Source: CAIQPS01 sp963783835 (GTDB lineage: Bacteria > Actinomycetota > Thermoleophilia > RBG-16-64-13). From it: a stretch of DNA of 64,000 nucleotides. Both the position numbers and the translations under genes were made by a program. How positions within the stretch are numbered: position 1 is the stretch's first letter; each line of letters starts with the position of its first letter. The notes under the pieces are model-generated. The model was not told where the DNA came from. It saw only the letters and a list, made by a program, of their open reading frames with translations, and searched no databases. Shown here in pieces: positions 33,423 to 41,110 of the stretch. The stretch spans positions 248,001 to 312,000 of the forward strand of contig CAWAOX010000015.1 in assembly GCA_963783835.1 (NCBI GenBank). The letters run 5' to 3'.

Positions 33423-34300
33423 GCGACGCCGGCGGTTCAAGCCCTCAGATGGAAGGCGGCGCGCCCGGCCCGAATTCCGGCGGCAGCTCGCGCTCCCAGC
33501 GGCGATCGGCCAGACGCTACGCTCAGCGTAGAAGGAGGACCGGCCGGCTCTTCTTGGCAGTGGCGCCGGCTGCGGCCGTCATCGCGATCATAGCCGTGCT
33601 GTTCCCTCTGCTTGCGAGCCCCGGACAGGGCGAGGAAGCGGGCGGAGTCACCACGGGTCCCGTCGCCGCCAGCGGCGCGACCGCCACCACGGTGACGGCG
33701 TCCACCAGTGGCGCGACGTCGCCGGGCAATGCACTCCTGGCGATCGAGCAAGATGGGGCGGCAGTAGCGCTGGTACTGGTTTCGGCCGGCCCGAACGGCG
33801 GCGTCGTGCTGGGATTACCCGGTGTCATACTGCTCAGATCCGGCGACCGCTTCGCTCAACTCGCGCAACTCTACGGCCAGGATCAGCAGCAGGCGGTCGT
33901 AGACGCCGTGGCCGATGCGCTCGCCGTTCCGGTGGGAGCTGTGGCCTCTGTGGATTGGGTAGACCTCCGAGGTGCATTGACGAACGAGGGCATCGAGCCG
34001 CCTCCCCCGCAGTTGGATGCGAAGGACGGGGACACCGCGACCATTGCCGAAGCCCTTGCCGCAGCTTTCAGTAAGCGCGGGGCGGGCGCCGGCGCGCCTT
34101 TCTGGAACGAGTTGCCTCTGGCCGGAGACGTCGATCGTTTCCGCGCCGCTGTCGGCGCCGCTCTCCTTGCCGCCGAGGGGACCGGATGGACGGGCCAGGC
34201 GGTCACCGGCACGCTAGTGGAGAACGATGACCTGATCTACCTCGAGCCGGATATCAAGACGGCCCGGAGCGTGCTTACCTCGACAGACATGGGGGGCTGA
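33419..34300 (+). CDS. Divergent LytR-CpsA-Psr-like membrane-anchored protein
   Basis: 293 aa from ATG 33419, coupled to nadD. A disordered Ser/Gly/Arg-rich cytoplasmic N-terminus (~1-42) ends in RRYAQRRRRTGR, then comes one membrane helix (~43-67). The outside begins with a Thr/Ala/Ser-rich linker. The segment AIEQDGAAVALVLVSAGPNGGVVLGLPG, then AQLYG and VPVGAVASVDWVDLRGAL, follows the LCP phosphotransferase pattern, and the position after nadD is common for LCP genes. The catalytic Arg of the usual SIPRDT motif is missing (GLPGVI). It could be a non-catalytic LCP relative; the assignment is inference. Confidence 0.6.
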   Translation: MSDAGGSSPQMEGGAPGPNSGGSSRSQRRSARRYAQRRRRTGRLFLAVAPAAAVIAIIAVLFPLLASPGQGEEAGGVTTGPVAASGATATTVTASTSGATSPGNALLAIEQDGAAVALVLVSAGPNGGVVLGLPGVILLRSGDRFAQLAQLYGQDQQQAVVDAVADALAVPVGAVASVDWVDLRGALTNEGIEPPPPQLDAKDGDTATIAEALAAAFSKRGAGAGAPFWNELPLAGDVDRFRAAVGAALLAAEGTGWTGQAVTGTLVENDDLIYLEPDIKTARSVLTSTDMGG

Positions 34301-35049
34301 TGGAACAGGAAGATCGTCTGTTTCGCTACAGCCGGCAAATGCTTGTGCCCTACATCGGACGGGCGGGCCAGGAACGCCTGCAGGGCGCGAGAGTCGGCCT
34401 GATAGGGTGCGGGGCGCTCGGGTCTGCCATCGCGAACAACCTGGTGAGGGCCGGTGTGGGGCTGCTTCGCATCGCCGACAAGGACTATCCGGAGATCCAC
34501 AACCTGCACCGGCAGGTCTTGTTCACCGAACAGGACGTCGCCCTGCGGGTTCCCAAGGCCGAAGCCGCCGCTGCGCACCTAAGAGAGGTGAACAGCGAGG
34601 TGATGGTGGAACCGCTGGTAGGAACGATCGATACGGACACCATCGCCGCCTTTGCCGATGGCCTCCACGTTATGGTCGATGGCACCGATAACTTCGCGAC
34701 GCGGTTCGTCATCAACGATCACGCGGTCAGGCACCAGATCCCCTGGGTCTACGGGGGGGTCATCGGATCGAGCGGCATGTCGATGACCGTCTTTCCGGGC
34801 GATGGGCCCTGCCTACGCTGCTTCGTGCGCGACCTTCCCAGCCGCGAGCACTCTCCTACCGCCGATGTGGCCGGAGTGCTCAACACGATCGTGGCCCTCA
34901 TCGCCAGCGTCGAGGCGAACGAGGTCGTGAAGCTGGTGGTGGAACCGGGGATGCGCAGCCGCCATCTGCTGCTGGCGGATGTGTGGGACCTCTCCTTCGA
35001 GCGGCTGCTCGTGCCGCGCGATCCTTCCTGCCCCTGTTGCGGAGGATGA
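34300..35049 (+). CDS. E1-like adenylyltransferase (MoeB/ThiF/HesA family)
   Basis: Adenylates the C-terminus of a ubiquitin-like sulfur-carrier protein, 249 aa. ATG 34300 shares a base with the upstream stop (TGATG). Seen: nucleotide-binding GCGALG (36-41), RYSRQMLVP at the N-terminus, DGTDNFATRFVINDH, and a structural zinc site formed by CLRC (171-174) and Cys244/Cys247 (CPCC). There is no obvious crossover-loop cysteine near TADVAGVLN. No sulfur carrier (MoaD/ThiS-like) or rhodanese lies nearby. Coupled with larE, so sulfur transfer is a fair guess. Confidence 0.9.
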   Translation: MEQEDRLFRYSRQMLVPYIGRAGQERLQGARVGLIGCGALGSAIANNLVRAGVGLLRIADKDYPEIHNLHRQVLFTEQDVALRVPKAEAAAAHLREVNSEVMVEPLVGTIDTDTIAAFADGLHVMVDGTDNFATRFVINDHAVRHQIPWVYGGVIGSSGMSMTVFPGDGPCLRCFVRDLPSREHSPTADVAGVLNTIVALIASVEANEVVKLVVEPGMRSRHLLLADVWDLSFERLLVPRDPSCPCCGG

Positions 35050-35903
35050 GCACCGTGGTCGGTCCGTCCGGAGTTCTCGCTGCCGCAGAGGCTCAACTCC
35101 GGACGGTCCTCCGGGAAGCGGCGCCGGTGCTGGTCGCCTTCTCGGGTGGGGTGGACTCCACGTTACTGCTGAAAGTGGCGCTCGACGAACTCGGTCGAGA
35201 ACAGGTGCTTGCCGTCACGGTCCACGGCGACGTGCACACGCAGGAGGAGTCGGGCGCGGCCCGCGAAGCGGCCGCGCGGCTCGGGGCGCGCCACCTCGTT
35301 CTGCCTATGGACCAGCTTGGCCTTCCCGGCTTCGCGGCCAACCCGCCCGAGCGCTGCTACCTCTGCCGCCGCGCGATCTACGAGAAGCTGATAGTGGTGG
35401 CGAAGTCTGAAGGGATCAAGACCATCGTGGACGGAGCCAACCTGGACGATCGCGGGGACTACCGTCCCGGCATGCGGGCGGCGGCCGACATGGGGATCGT
35501 CAGCCCGCTGCTCGAGGCCGGCTTCAGGAAAGACGACGTGCGCCGCTTGGCCCATGCGTTGGGGCTGCCGAATTGGGATCTGCCCGCGTCGCCGTGTCTC
35601 GCTTCGCGCTTTCCCTACGGAGAGACGATCTCGGCCGAAGGTCTGCGCATGGTAGGCGCGGGGGAGAGGTATCTGAGAAGTCTCGGATTTCGCATGGTCC
35701 GGCTGCGCCACCACGGCGCGGTCGCCCGGATCGAACTGGGCGAGGAGGACCTACCCCGGGCCGCTGAGGCAGCTGTCAGGCGTGCTATCGTAGAGCACCT
35801 GCGCGGACTCGGGTATAGCTATGTCGCGCTGGATCTGCAGGGCTTCAGAAGCGGCAGTCTCAACGAGGTGCTGCCCGAGCCGGAGGCCGAGGAGGCCGAG
35901 TGA
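35046..35903 (+). CDS. larE: ATP-dependent sacrificial sulfur transferase LarE
   Basis: PP-loop enzyme which, in characterised species, donates sulfur to the nickel-pincer nucleotide cofactor of lactate racemase-type enzymes, 285 aa. ATG 35046 in an ATGA overlap. Seen: PP-loop SGGVDST (33-39), CYLC (Cys104, Cys107) and PCLASRFPYG with Cys184 near the position of the sulfur-donating Cys in known LarE. The three cysteines would also suit a LarE variant that binds a cluster. No larA, larB or larC lies in the window, so the cofactor role is unproven here. Confidence 0.92.
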   Translation: MSTVVGPSGVLAAAEAQLRTVLREAAPVLVAFSGGVDSTLLLKVALDELGREQVLAVTVHGDVHTQEESGAAREAAARLGARHLVLPMDQLGLPGFAANPPERCYLCRRAIYEKLIVVAKSEGIKTIVDGANLDDRGDYRPGMRAAADMGIVSPLLEAGFRKDDVRRLAHALGLPNWDLPASPCLASRFPYGETISAEGLRMVGAGERYLRSLGFRMVRLRHHGAVARIELGEEDLPRAAEAAVRRAIVEHLRGLGYSYVALDLQGFRSGSLNEVLPEPEAEEAE

Positions 35904-36793
35904 GAGACTTACGCGCCAATATCTTCGACGACGCCGGTGAGGTCTGCCGGTACGCCGCGCGTGGAGCCCTGGCCAACGCATCCCAGACCTACTCTCGCGC
36001 CTGTGAGGCGGGCAGGGAGTTGGCCGGGACCATGTCGCACGACATGCAGGCCATACGGCAGCGCGACCCGGCCGCGCGCAGCGATATCGAGATCCTCACC
36101 TGCTACCCGGGCCTTCACGCGTTGTGGTTCCACAGGGCGGCCAGCGCGCTCTGGCATCGCCAGGTGCCTCTGGCTCCCCGCCTTGTCTCTCAGGTCGCAC
36201 GTTTGCTGACCGGCATCGAGATCCACCCGGGAGCCACTCTCGGCGAAGGATTGTTCATCGATCACGGAGCGGGGGTCGTCATAGGCGAGACGGCCGAGGT
36301 CGGCCAGAACGTCACCATCTATCAGGGCGTCACTCTCGGAGGCACGGGCAAAGAGACGGGCAAGCGGCATCCCACCGTGGGGGACAACGTGGTCATCGGG
36401 GCAGGCTCCTTGCTGCTTGGCTCCATCACCGTCGGCAACAACGTGAGGGTGGGGGCCGGCAGCGTGGTCGTCCAGAACGTGCCGTCGAACACCACCGTTG
36501 TCGGCAACCCAGGCCGGCCGGTCATCATGGACGGGACGAGAGTGGGTATCCCCGATATCGACTACACACATCTTCCCGACCCCGTCGCCGAGGCCATGAG
36601 GTGCCTCGTGCGCCGGGTGGTGCAACTCGAGAACGAACTGGAGGAGATTCGCGGAACCGCCGCGGCATCGGAGACGGGGTCCGCGGGCGAGCCTTCCGAG
36701 ACCCATCGAGCTATCCCGCACCCTCCCCGGCCCCTGCCGGCTGCCGAGGTCGCGTGTGACCCCGTGAGACTCGATGGCGTACCCGACGTCTGA
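35900..36793 (+). CDS. cysE: Serine O-acetyltransferase
   Basis: Makes O-acetylserine for cysteine synthesis, 297 aa from GTG 35900 (GTGA overlap with larE). Seen: N-terminal helical domain including QRDPAARSDIEIL, then left-handed beta-helix hexapeptide repeats (IEIHPGATLGEGLFIDHG, VVIGETAEVG, GVTLGG, TVGNNVRVGAGSVV). About 44 residues precede the usual family start; ATG 36032 (MSHDMQAIRQRDP) is a good alternative and would give ~253 aa. The C-terminal ~60 residues are an extra Pro/Ala-rich tail that overlaps pcrA by 20 nt. No cysK adjacent. Confidence 0.94.
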   Translation: MRDLRANIFDDAGEVCRYAARGALANASQTYSRACEAGRELAGTMSHDMQAIRQRDPAARSDIEILTCYPGLHALWFHRAASALWHRQVPLAPRLVSQVARLLTGIEIHPGATLGEGLFIDHGAGVVIGETAEVGQNVTIYQGVTLGGTGKETGKRHPTVGDNVVIGAGSLLLGSITVGNNVRVGAGSVVVQNVPSNTTVVGNPGRPVIMDGTRVGIPDIDYTHLPDPVAEAMRCLVRRVVQLENELEEIRGTAAASETGSAGEPSETHRAIPHPPRPLPAAEVACDPVRLDGVPDV

Positions 36794-39044
36794 GCTCCGC
36801 GCGCGCCTCGCACAGGACCTCAACGAGCGCCAGCAAGAGGCCGTCTTCCACCCGCCGGGTCCGCTGCTGGTCCTCGCGGGCGCGGGCTCTGGAAAGACCC
36901 GAGTCCTTACCTATCGGCTCGCCTATCTGATCGAGAGCGGCCAGGTCAGGCCGCACCAGTCTCTGGCCATCACCTTCACGAACAAAGCCGCCGGGGAGAT
37001 GAAAGAGCGGGTAGCGCGGCTTCTCGGGGCTTCGTCACGCTGGACCTGGGTCTCCACCTTTCACTCCGCGTGCGCGCGGATGCTGCGCCAAGACGCCGCC
37101 CTCCTCGGCTATCGGACCAACTTCAGCATCTATGACGAAGATGACTCTGTCCGCCTCGTGCGCCACTGCGTGGACGACCTGAAACTGGACAGCAAGAGAT
37201 ACCCACCCAAAGCCGTGCAAGGCATGATCTCCGACGCCAAGAACAGGCTGATCGACGTCGACGACTTCGCCCGCGGCGGCGTGACCGGCGGGAGTCGGCA
37301 GGAGCTCGAGGGAGACGACTACGGCGCGACCGGCTTCCACGACATCACAGCCGCCGTCTATCGGCGCTACCAGGCTCGTTTGCTCGAGACAAACGCCCTG
37401 GACTTTGACGATCTTCTGATGCGCATGGTCGACATACTGCAGCTCTTCCCCGACCGGCTGGCCTACTACCGGGACCTCTTCCGCAACGTTCTGGTGGATG
37501 AGTATCAGGACACAAACCGGGCGCAGTATATGCTGGTCAAGCTTCTCACCGAGGAACACCGGCAGGTGACCGTGGTCGGCGATGACGACCAATCGGTCTA
37601 CTCGTGGCGGGGAGCCGACGTCCGGAACATCCTGAGCTTCGAGGACGACTTTCCCGAGGCCACGGTCGTCAAGTTGGAGCAGAACTATCGCTCTGTCACC
37701 ACCATCCTGGAAGCGGCCAACGCTCTCGTCGCTCACAACCGAGGGCGGAAGCCGAAGAACCTCTGGACGGACAGGGGCGAAGGCGAGCGGCTTGTGGTGT
37801 TCGAGTGCTGCGACGAGCATGAAGAGGCTCGGCTCGTCTGCGACCAGATCGTCACCCTGCTCAAGACCCGGCCGGCCTCCGAACTGGCCGTCTTCTACCG
37901 GGTCAACGCGCAGTCTCGCGTCATCGAGGACATGCTTGTTCGCCAGGGCGTGGCGTATCGCGTGATAGGGGGCACCAAGTTCTACCAGCGCGCCGAGATC
38001 AAGGACCTTCTCGCCTACCTTCGTGTCGCCCTGAACCCCTCGGACGACATCTCTCTTCTCCGGATCGTCAATACTCCGCGGCGGGGTCTGGGAGACGTGG
38101 CTCTCGGCCGGCTTCAGAACTTCGCGGAACTGAACGGAGTCTCCCTGCGCGACTCTCTGCTTCGTGCGGATGACGTACTGGATCTGACCGGGGCGGCGCT
38201 GAGCGCCGCGCGCCGGCTGGGTGAAGACTTCGTCCGCTGGGAGGCCGCATCCGGCAAGGTGGCGGCAGTGGTCCGCCTGATCCTGGACGAAAGCGGCTTG
38301 GTGACGAATCTGAAGGCCGAGAGGACCCTGGAAGCCGAAGGCCGCCTGGAGAACCTGGAAGAATTCGTCGGGGTGGCGCAGGAGTTCGACCGCCAGAACC
38401 CCGAGGGGACCCTTTCCGACTTCCTGCAAGAGATAAGTCTCTACGCCGATGTCGACAGCCTGGGAGAAAGCGAACCCCTGGTCACTCTGATGACCCTTCA
38501 CAACGCCAAGGGCCTCGAGTTCCCCGTGGTGTTCATCACCGGGATGGAAGAGGGGCTGTTCCCTCACTCGCGCTCCCTGGACGAGCAGCGCCTCGAAGAG
38601 GAGCGAAGGCTCTGCTACGTTGGCATCACCCGCGCCCGGGACAGCCTCTATCTCTCCTTCGCCCGCTCTCGCACGCTTCACGGCTCTGCGGGGTACAAGA
38701 TGCCCAGCCGGTTTCTCAGCGAGATCCCCGAGCGGTTCAAGCGACCCGCTGAGGGCGATGGCCAGAGCGGTACCCGCGCCGGCTACGGGCGTCGTGAAAC
38801 CCCGGCCGGAAACTGGAGCGGCGCCAGGACCGGGCAGAGCGATCGCACCTCGGGGCAGACAGCCCCTACCCGAAAGGAAGTGCCGGCGGGGGCCTTCTCG
38901 ACCGGTGACAGGGTTCTCCACGCCAAGTTCGGAGAAGGTATGGTCCTCGGCCTCGAGCCCGGGGGGATCATCCGCGTGTTTTTTCCGGGAATCGGGGAGC
39001 AGAAACGACTGCTACTCGAGTACGCTCCGCTTCGGCGCCTTTAG
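36774..39044 (+). CDS. pcrA: ATP-dependent DNA helicase PcrA/UvrD
   Basis: SF1A 3'-5' helicase for nucleotide-excision and replication repair, 756 aa, ATG 36774. Seen: Q-motif LNERQQEAV, Walker A AGAGSGKT (35-42), Walker B DEYQDTN, motif III GDDDQSVYSWRGA, motif IV NYRS, motif V TLHNAKGLEFPVV and motif VI CYVGITRARD. The C-terminus (~690-756) has a low-complexity linker and a tudor-like domain (GDRVLHAKFGEGMVLGLE), as in PcrA. It overlaps the cysE tail, and a possible weak hairpin follows the stop. Confidence 0.97.
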   Translation: MAYPTSELRARLAQDLNERQQEAVFHPPGPLLVLAGAGSGKTRVLTYRLAYLIESGQVRPHQSLAITFTNKAAGEMKERVARLLGASSRWTWVSTFHSACARMLRQDAALLGYRTNFSIYDEDDSVRLVRHCVDDLKLDSKRYPPKAVQGMISDAKNRLIDVDDFARGGVTGGSRQELEGDDYGATGFHDITAAVYRRYQARLLETNALDFDDLLMRMVDILQLFPDRLAYYRDLFRNVLVDEYQDTNRAQYMLVKLLTEEHRQVTVVGDDDQSVYSWRGADVRNILSFEDDFPEATVVKLEQNYRSVTTILEAANALVAHNRGRKPKNLWTDRGEGERLVVFECCDEHEEARLVCDQIVTLLKTRPASELAVFYRVNAQSRVIEDMLVRQGVAYRVIGGTKFYQRAEIKDLLAYLRVALNPSDDISLLRIVNTPRRGLGDVALGRLQNFAELNGVSLRDSLLRADDVLDLTGAALSAARRLGEDFVRWEAASGKVAAVVRLILDESGLVTNLKAERTLEAEGRLENLEEFVGVAQEFDRQNPEGTLSDFLQEISLYADVDSLGESEPLVTLMTLHNAKGLEFPVVFITGMEEGLFPHSRSLDEQRLEEERRLCYVGITRARDSLYLSFARSRTLHGSAGYKMPSRFLSEIPERFKRPAEGDGQSGTRAGYGRRETPAGNWSGARTGQSDRTSGQTAPTRKEVPAGAFSTGDRVLHAKFGEGMVLGLEPGGIIRVFFPGIGEQKRLLLEYAPLRRL

Positions 39045-39072
39045 CCGTCCCCGCTTTCCCGGCGTTTCATCA

Positions 39073-39088
39073 TGCAATTGTTATTGCA
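39073..39088. promoter_or_regulatory. AT-rich palindrome upstream of mraZ
   Basis: TGCAAT (39073-39078) and ATTGCA (39083-39088) around TGTT, inside the only AT-rich island (~39070-39110) of a GC-rich neighbourhood. It is a plausible operator or promoter-proximal site of the dcw cluster; a matched -35/-10 pair could not be defined. Confidence 0.45.
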
Positions 39089-39117
39089 AATAATACTTAT
39101 TGGTTCAGTTCATGCAT

Positions 39118-39129
39118 CAGCAGCTGCTG
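39118..39129. promoter_or_regulatory. Perfect 12-bp palindrome upstream of mraZ
   Basis: CAGCAGCTGCTG is fully self-complementary and lies 83 nt before mraZ. A dimeric regulator site is possible; no function is known. Confidence 0.35.
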
Positions 39130-39169
39130 TCCGTGGCGATCGAGGCAGGATTGTGTAGAACCGAGTCGT

Positions 39170-39209
39170 AAAGGTGTTGCGTAGTGGGTTAAAGTGGCGT
39201 AAAGTGGTG
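39170..39209 (+). promoter_or_regulatory. MraZ-box repeats (autoregulatory operator)
   Basis: Direct repeats with TG(T/G)-type cores begin at 39175 (TGTTG), 39185 (TGGGT), 39195 (TGGCG) and 39205 (TGGTG), exactly 10 nt apart. The best two are preceded by AAAG. This is the known MraZ recognition pattern (about three TGGGN repeats spaced by 5 nt). The last box overlaps the ribosome-binding region, only 3 nt before the mraZ start. Confidence 0.78.
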
Positions 39210-39211
39210 AC

Positions 39212-39631
39212 ATGGATGACCTACTGCTATCCGGCACCTTCGATCACACCCTCGACGCCAAGGGCCGGGTGACGTTGCCCGCCCGCTATCGGGAGCACTT
39301 CCAACACGGCGCCGTCCTTGTGCGATTCCCGGATGGAGAGCGCTGCATCAGCGTCTATCACCCGGCTGAATGGGCGAAATTCGACACGAGATACATCGAA
39401 CCTTTGAACGTGTTCGAAAGCAAGACGGACGCTTGGCGCGCGCGCGCCATCTACATGAACCAGGACGCGGTCGAACCGGACGGCCAGGGCCGCGTACTAC
39501 TCTCGGCCCGGCAGATCAAGGAAGTAGGCCTGTCGGGGAAGGTCACCATCATCGGGAACCGCGATCATCTGGAGATATGGGACCCGGATACATTCGCGAG
39601 CCGGCAACAGGAAATGAGCCCCGATGCCTAG
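39212..39631 (+). CDS. mraZ: Transcriptional regulator MraZ
   Basis: DNA-binding ring-forming regulator of the dcw cluster, 139 aa, ATG 39212. Two SpoVT/AbrB-like halves: DAKGRVTLPARYR (N) and DGQGRVLLSARQI (C). There is no classical Shine-Dalgarno, only GGTGA inside the last MraZ box, so protein binding and translation start may interfere. It overlaps rsmH by 8 nt. Confidence 0.97.
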   Translation: MDDLLLSGTFDHTLDAKGRVTLPARYREHFQHGAVLVRFPDGERCISVYHPAEWAKFDTRYIEPLNVFESKTDAWRARAIYMNQDAVEPDGQGRVLLSARQIKEVGLSGKVTIIGNRDHLEIWDPDTFASRQQEMSPDA

Positions 39632-40589
39632 CGCGGCGGCTTCCTTCGTGACGGAGATGGCTATGGCGCATGTCCCGGTCTTGACCCAAGAACTGCTCCG
39701 CCTCCTCGACGTGCATGAAACCAGCCGGGTTGTCGATTGTACCTTCGGCGCAGGCGGGCATGCCGAGGCTGTCGCAGCCCGACTCGGCGCCGATGGCCTG
39801 CTCATCGCTTGCGACCGCGATCCTGTGGCCGAGGACTTCTACCTGGCTCTCACCGAGCGACTGCAGTGCCCCTCCCGCTTCTGCCCGGGCGATTTCGCGG
39901 AGAGCCTTGAAGCACTGGTCGAAGAGGGAGAGCGGGTGACCCATGTGTACATGGACCTGGGCGTCAGCAGCATGCAGATCGACACGCCGGAGCGGGGGTT
40001 CTCCTACAGCTTTGACGCGCCACTCGACATGCGCATGGATCCGTCTCTACAGTTCACCGCGGCCGACATCTTGAACGGCCGGTCCGAAGCGGCACTGGCG
40101 GAACTGTTCAGCCGATACGGGGAGGAGCGGTATTCGAGGAGGATCGCGCGGGCCGTCGCAAAACGCAGAACGAGCCGGTCTTACGCACGCACCTCGGAGC
40201 TCGTAGACACAATCAAGGCCGCCATTCCCACGCCCGCCCGGTTCGCGGCAGGCAATCCCGCACGCAGGGTGTTTCAGGCTCTTCGGATCGAAGTGAACGG
40301 GGAGCTGGAGAGTCTCGCTACAGCCCTTCCGGTCGCCTTCGACCTGCTCGAGAGCGGGGGTGTCCTGGCCGTGATCAGCTTCCACTCCCTCGAGGATCGC
40401 ATCGTCAAGGACTTCTTCAACGGCAAGGCCAAACCATGCATCTGCCCCCCCGACTTCCCCGTGTGCGCGTGCGGGGGCAAGGCCACCGGGGCTGTCATGA
40501 CCCCCAGACCCGTCGTCCCCGGCGTTCGGGAGCTGGAAACGAACCCGCGCGCCGGTTCTGCCAAGCTTCGAGCCCTTAGGAAGCTGTGA
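39624..40589 (+). CDS. rsmH: 16S rRNA (cytosine(1402)-N4)-methyltransferase
   Basis: Methylates the ribosomal P-site base C1402, 321 aa. ATG 39624 is used; ATG 39657 or 39663 (MAHVPVLTQELL) fits the family's usual start better. Seen: AdoMet motif DCTFGAGGHAEA, MDLGVSSMQID, and the C-terminal SFHSLEDRIVKDFF signature. The CPPDFPVCACGG cysteine loop is typical. GTGA overlap with the next gene. Confidence 0.97.
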   Translation: MPSAAASFVTEMAMAHVPVLTQELLRLLDVHETSRVVDCTFGAGGHAEAVAARLGADGLLIACDRDPVAEDFYLALTERLQCPSRFCPGDFAESLEALVEEGERVTHVYMDLGVSSMQIDTPERGFSYSFDAPLDMRMDPSLQFTAADILNGRSEAALAELFSRYGEERYSRRIARAVAKRRTSRSYARTSELVDTIKAAIPTPARFAAGNPARRVFQALRIEVNGELESLATALPVAFDLLESGGVLAVISFHSLEDRIVKDFFNGKAKPCICPPDFPVCACGGKATGAVMTPRPVVPGVRELETNPRAGSAKLRALRKL

Positions 40590-41110
40590 CCGCCGTGGCA
40601 AAGCGCTCGACATGGATCGACGCCTGGGAGGGAGACCTCATCCCGTCCCCTGCCTCCAGGCGGAGTGCGGCCAGAGCAGGCGCCAGGACAAGCGCGACGC
40701 GGTACTACGGGCGAGAGGCTACCGCCCGTCTTCCCCAGCCCTCTCCCGAGATCGAGCGGGCTGAACCCCTGCCCAAGCCGAGGTTGGTGGTCCGTCGCCG
40801 GCCCCAATGGCCGACGATCGGTGTCGCCCTGCTGTTCGCCTTCGTTCTGCTCGGCGTGTCCATCGTGAGCCCGATGCTCCTGACCTCGGAGGCCACCCAG
40901 GTCGAATCCCAGGTGGGGCGGATGGAGAACGACCAAGCCCAGCTATCGGCTACGATAGCCGCCCTTTCTTCGCAGATATCCGCGCTCTCGGCTCCGGACA
41001 GGGTGGCGGAGCAGGCGACCCAGCTCGGGCTTCAGCCTGCCGAGCAGGTCCACTACATGCAGAGCGGCATGGCGGGAACGGAGGGTGACACCACGGTCGC
41101 GGGCCGATGA
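40586..41110 (+). CDS. ftsL: FtsL-like cell-division protein
   Basis: Bitopic divisome protein, 174 aa, GTG 40586 coupled to rsmH. It has a long basic and disordered cytoplasmic region (~1-76), one membrane helix (~77-95, GVALLFAFVLLGVSIVSPML), then an extracellular coiled coil (~98-140, SQVGRMENDQAQLSATIAALSSQ). FtsL sequences are weakly conserved, so the identity rests on layout and on the place between rsmH and ftsI. Confidence 0.8.
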   Translation: MTAVAKRSTWIDAWEGDLIPSPASRRSAARAGARTSATRYYGREATARLPQPSPEIERAEPLPKPRLVVRRRPQWPTIGVALLFAFVLLGVSIVSPMLLTSEATQVESQVGRMENDQAQLSATIAALSSQISALSAPDRVAEQATQLGLQPAEQVHYMQSGMAGTEGDTTVAGR

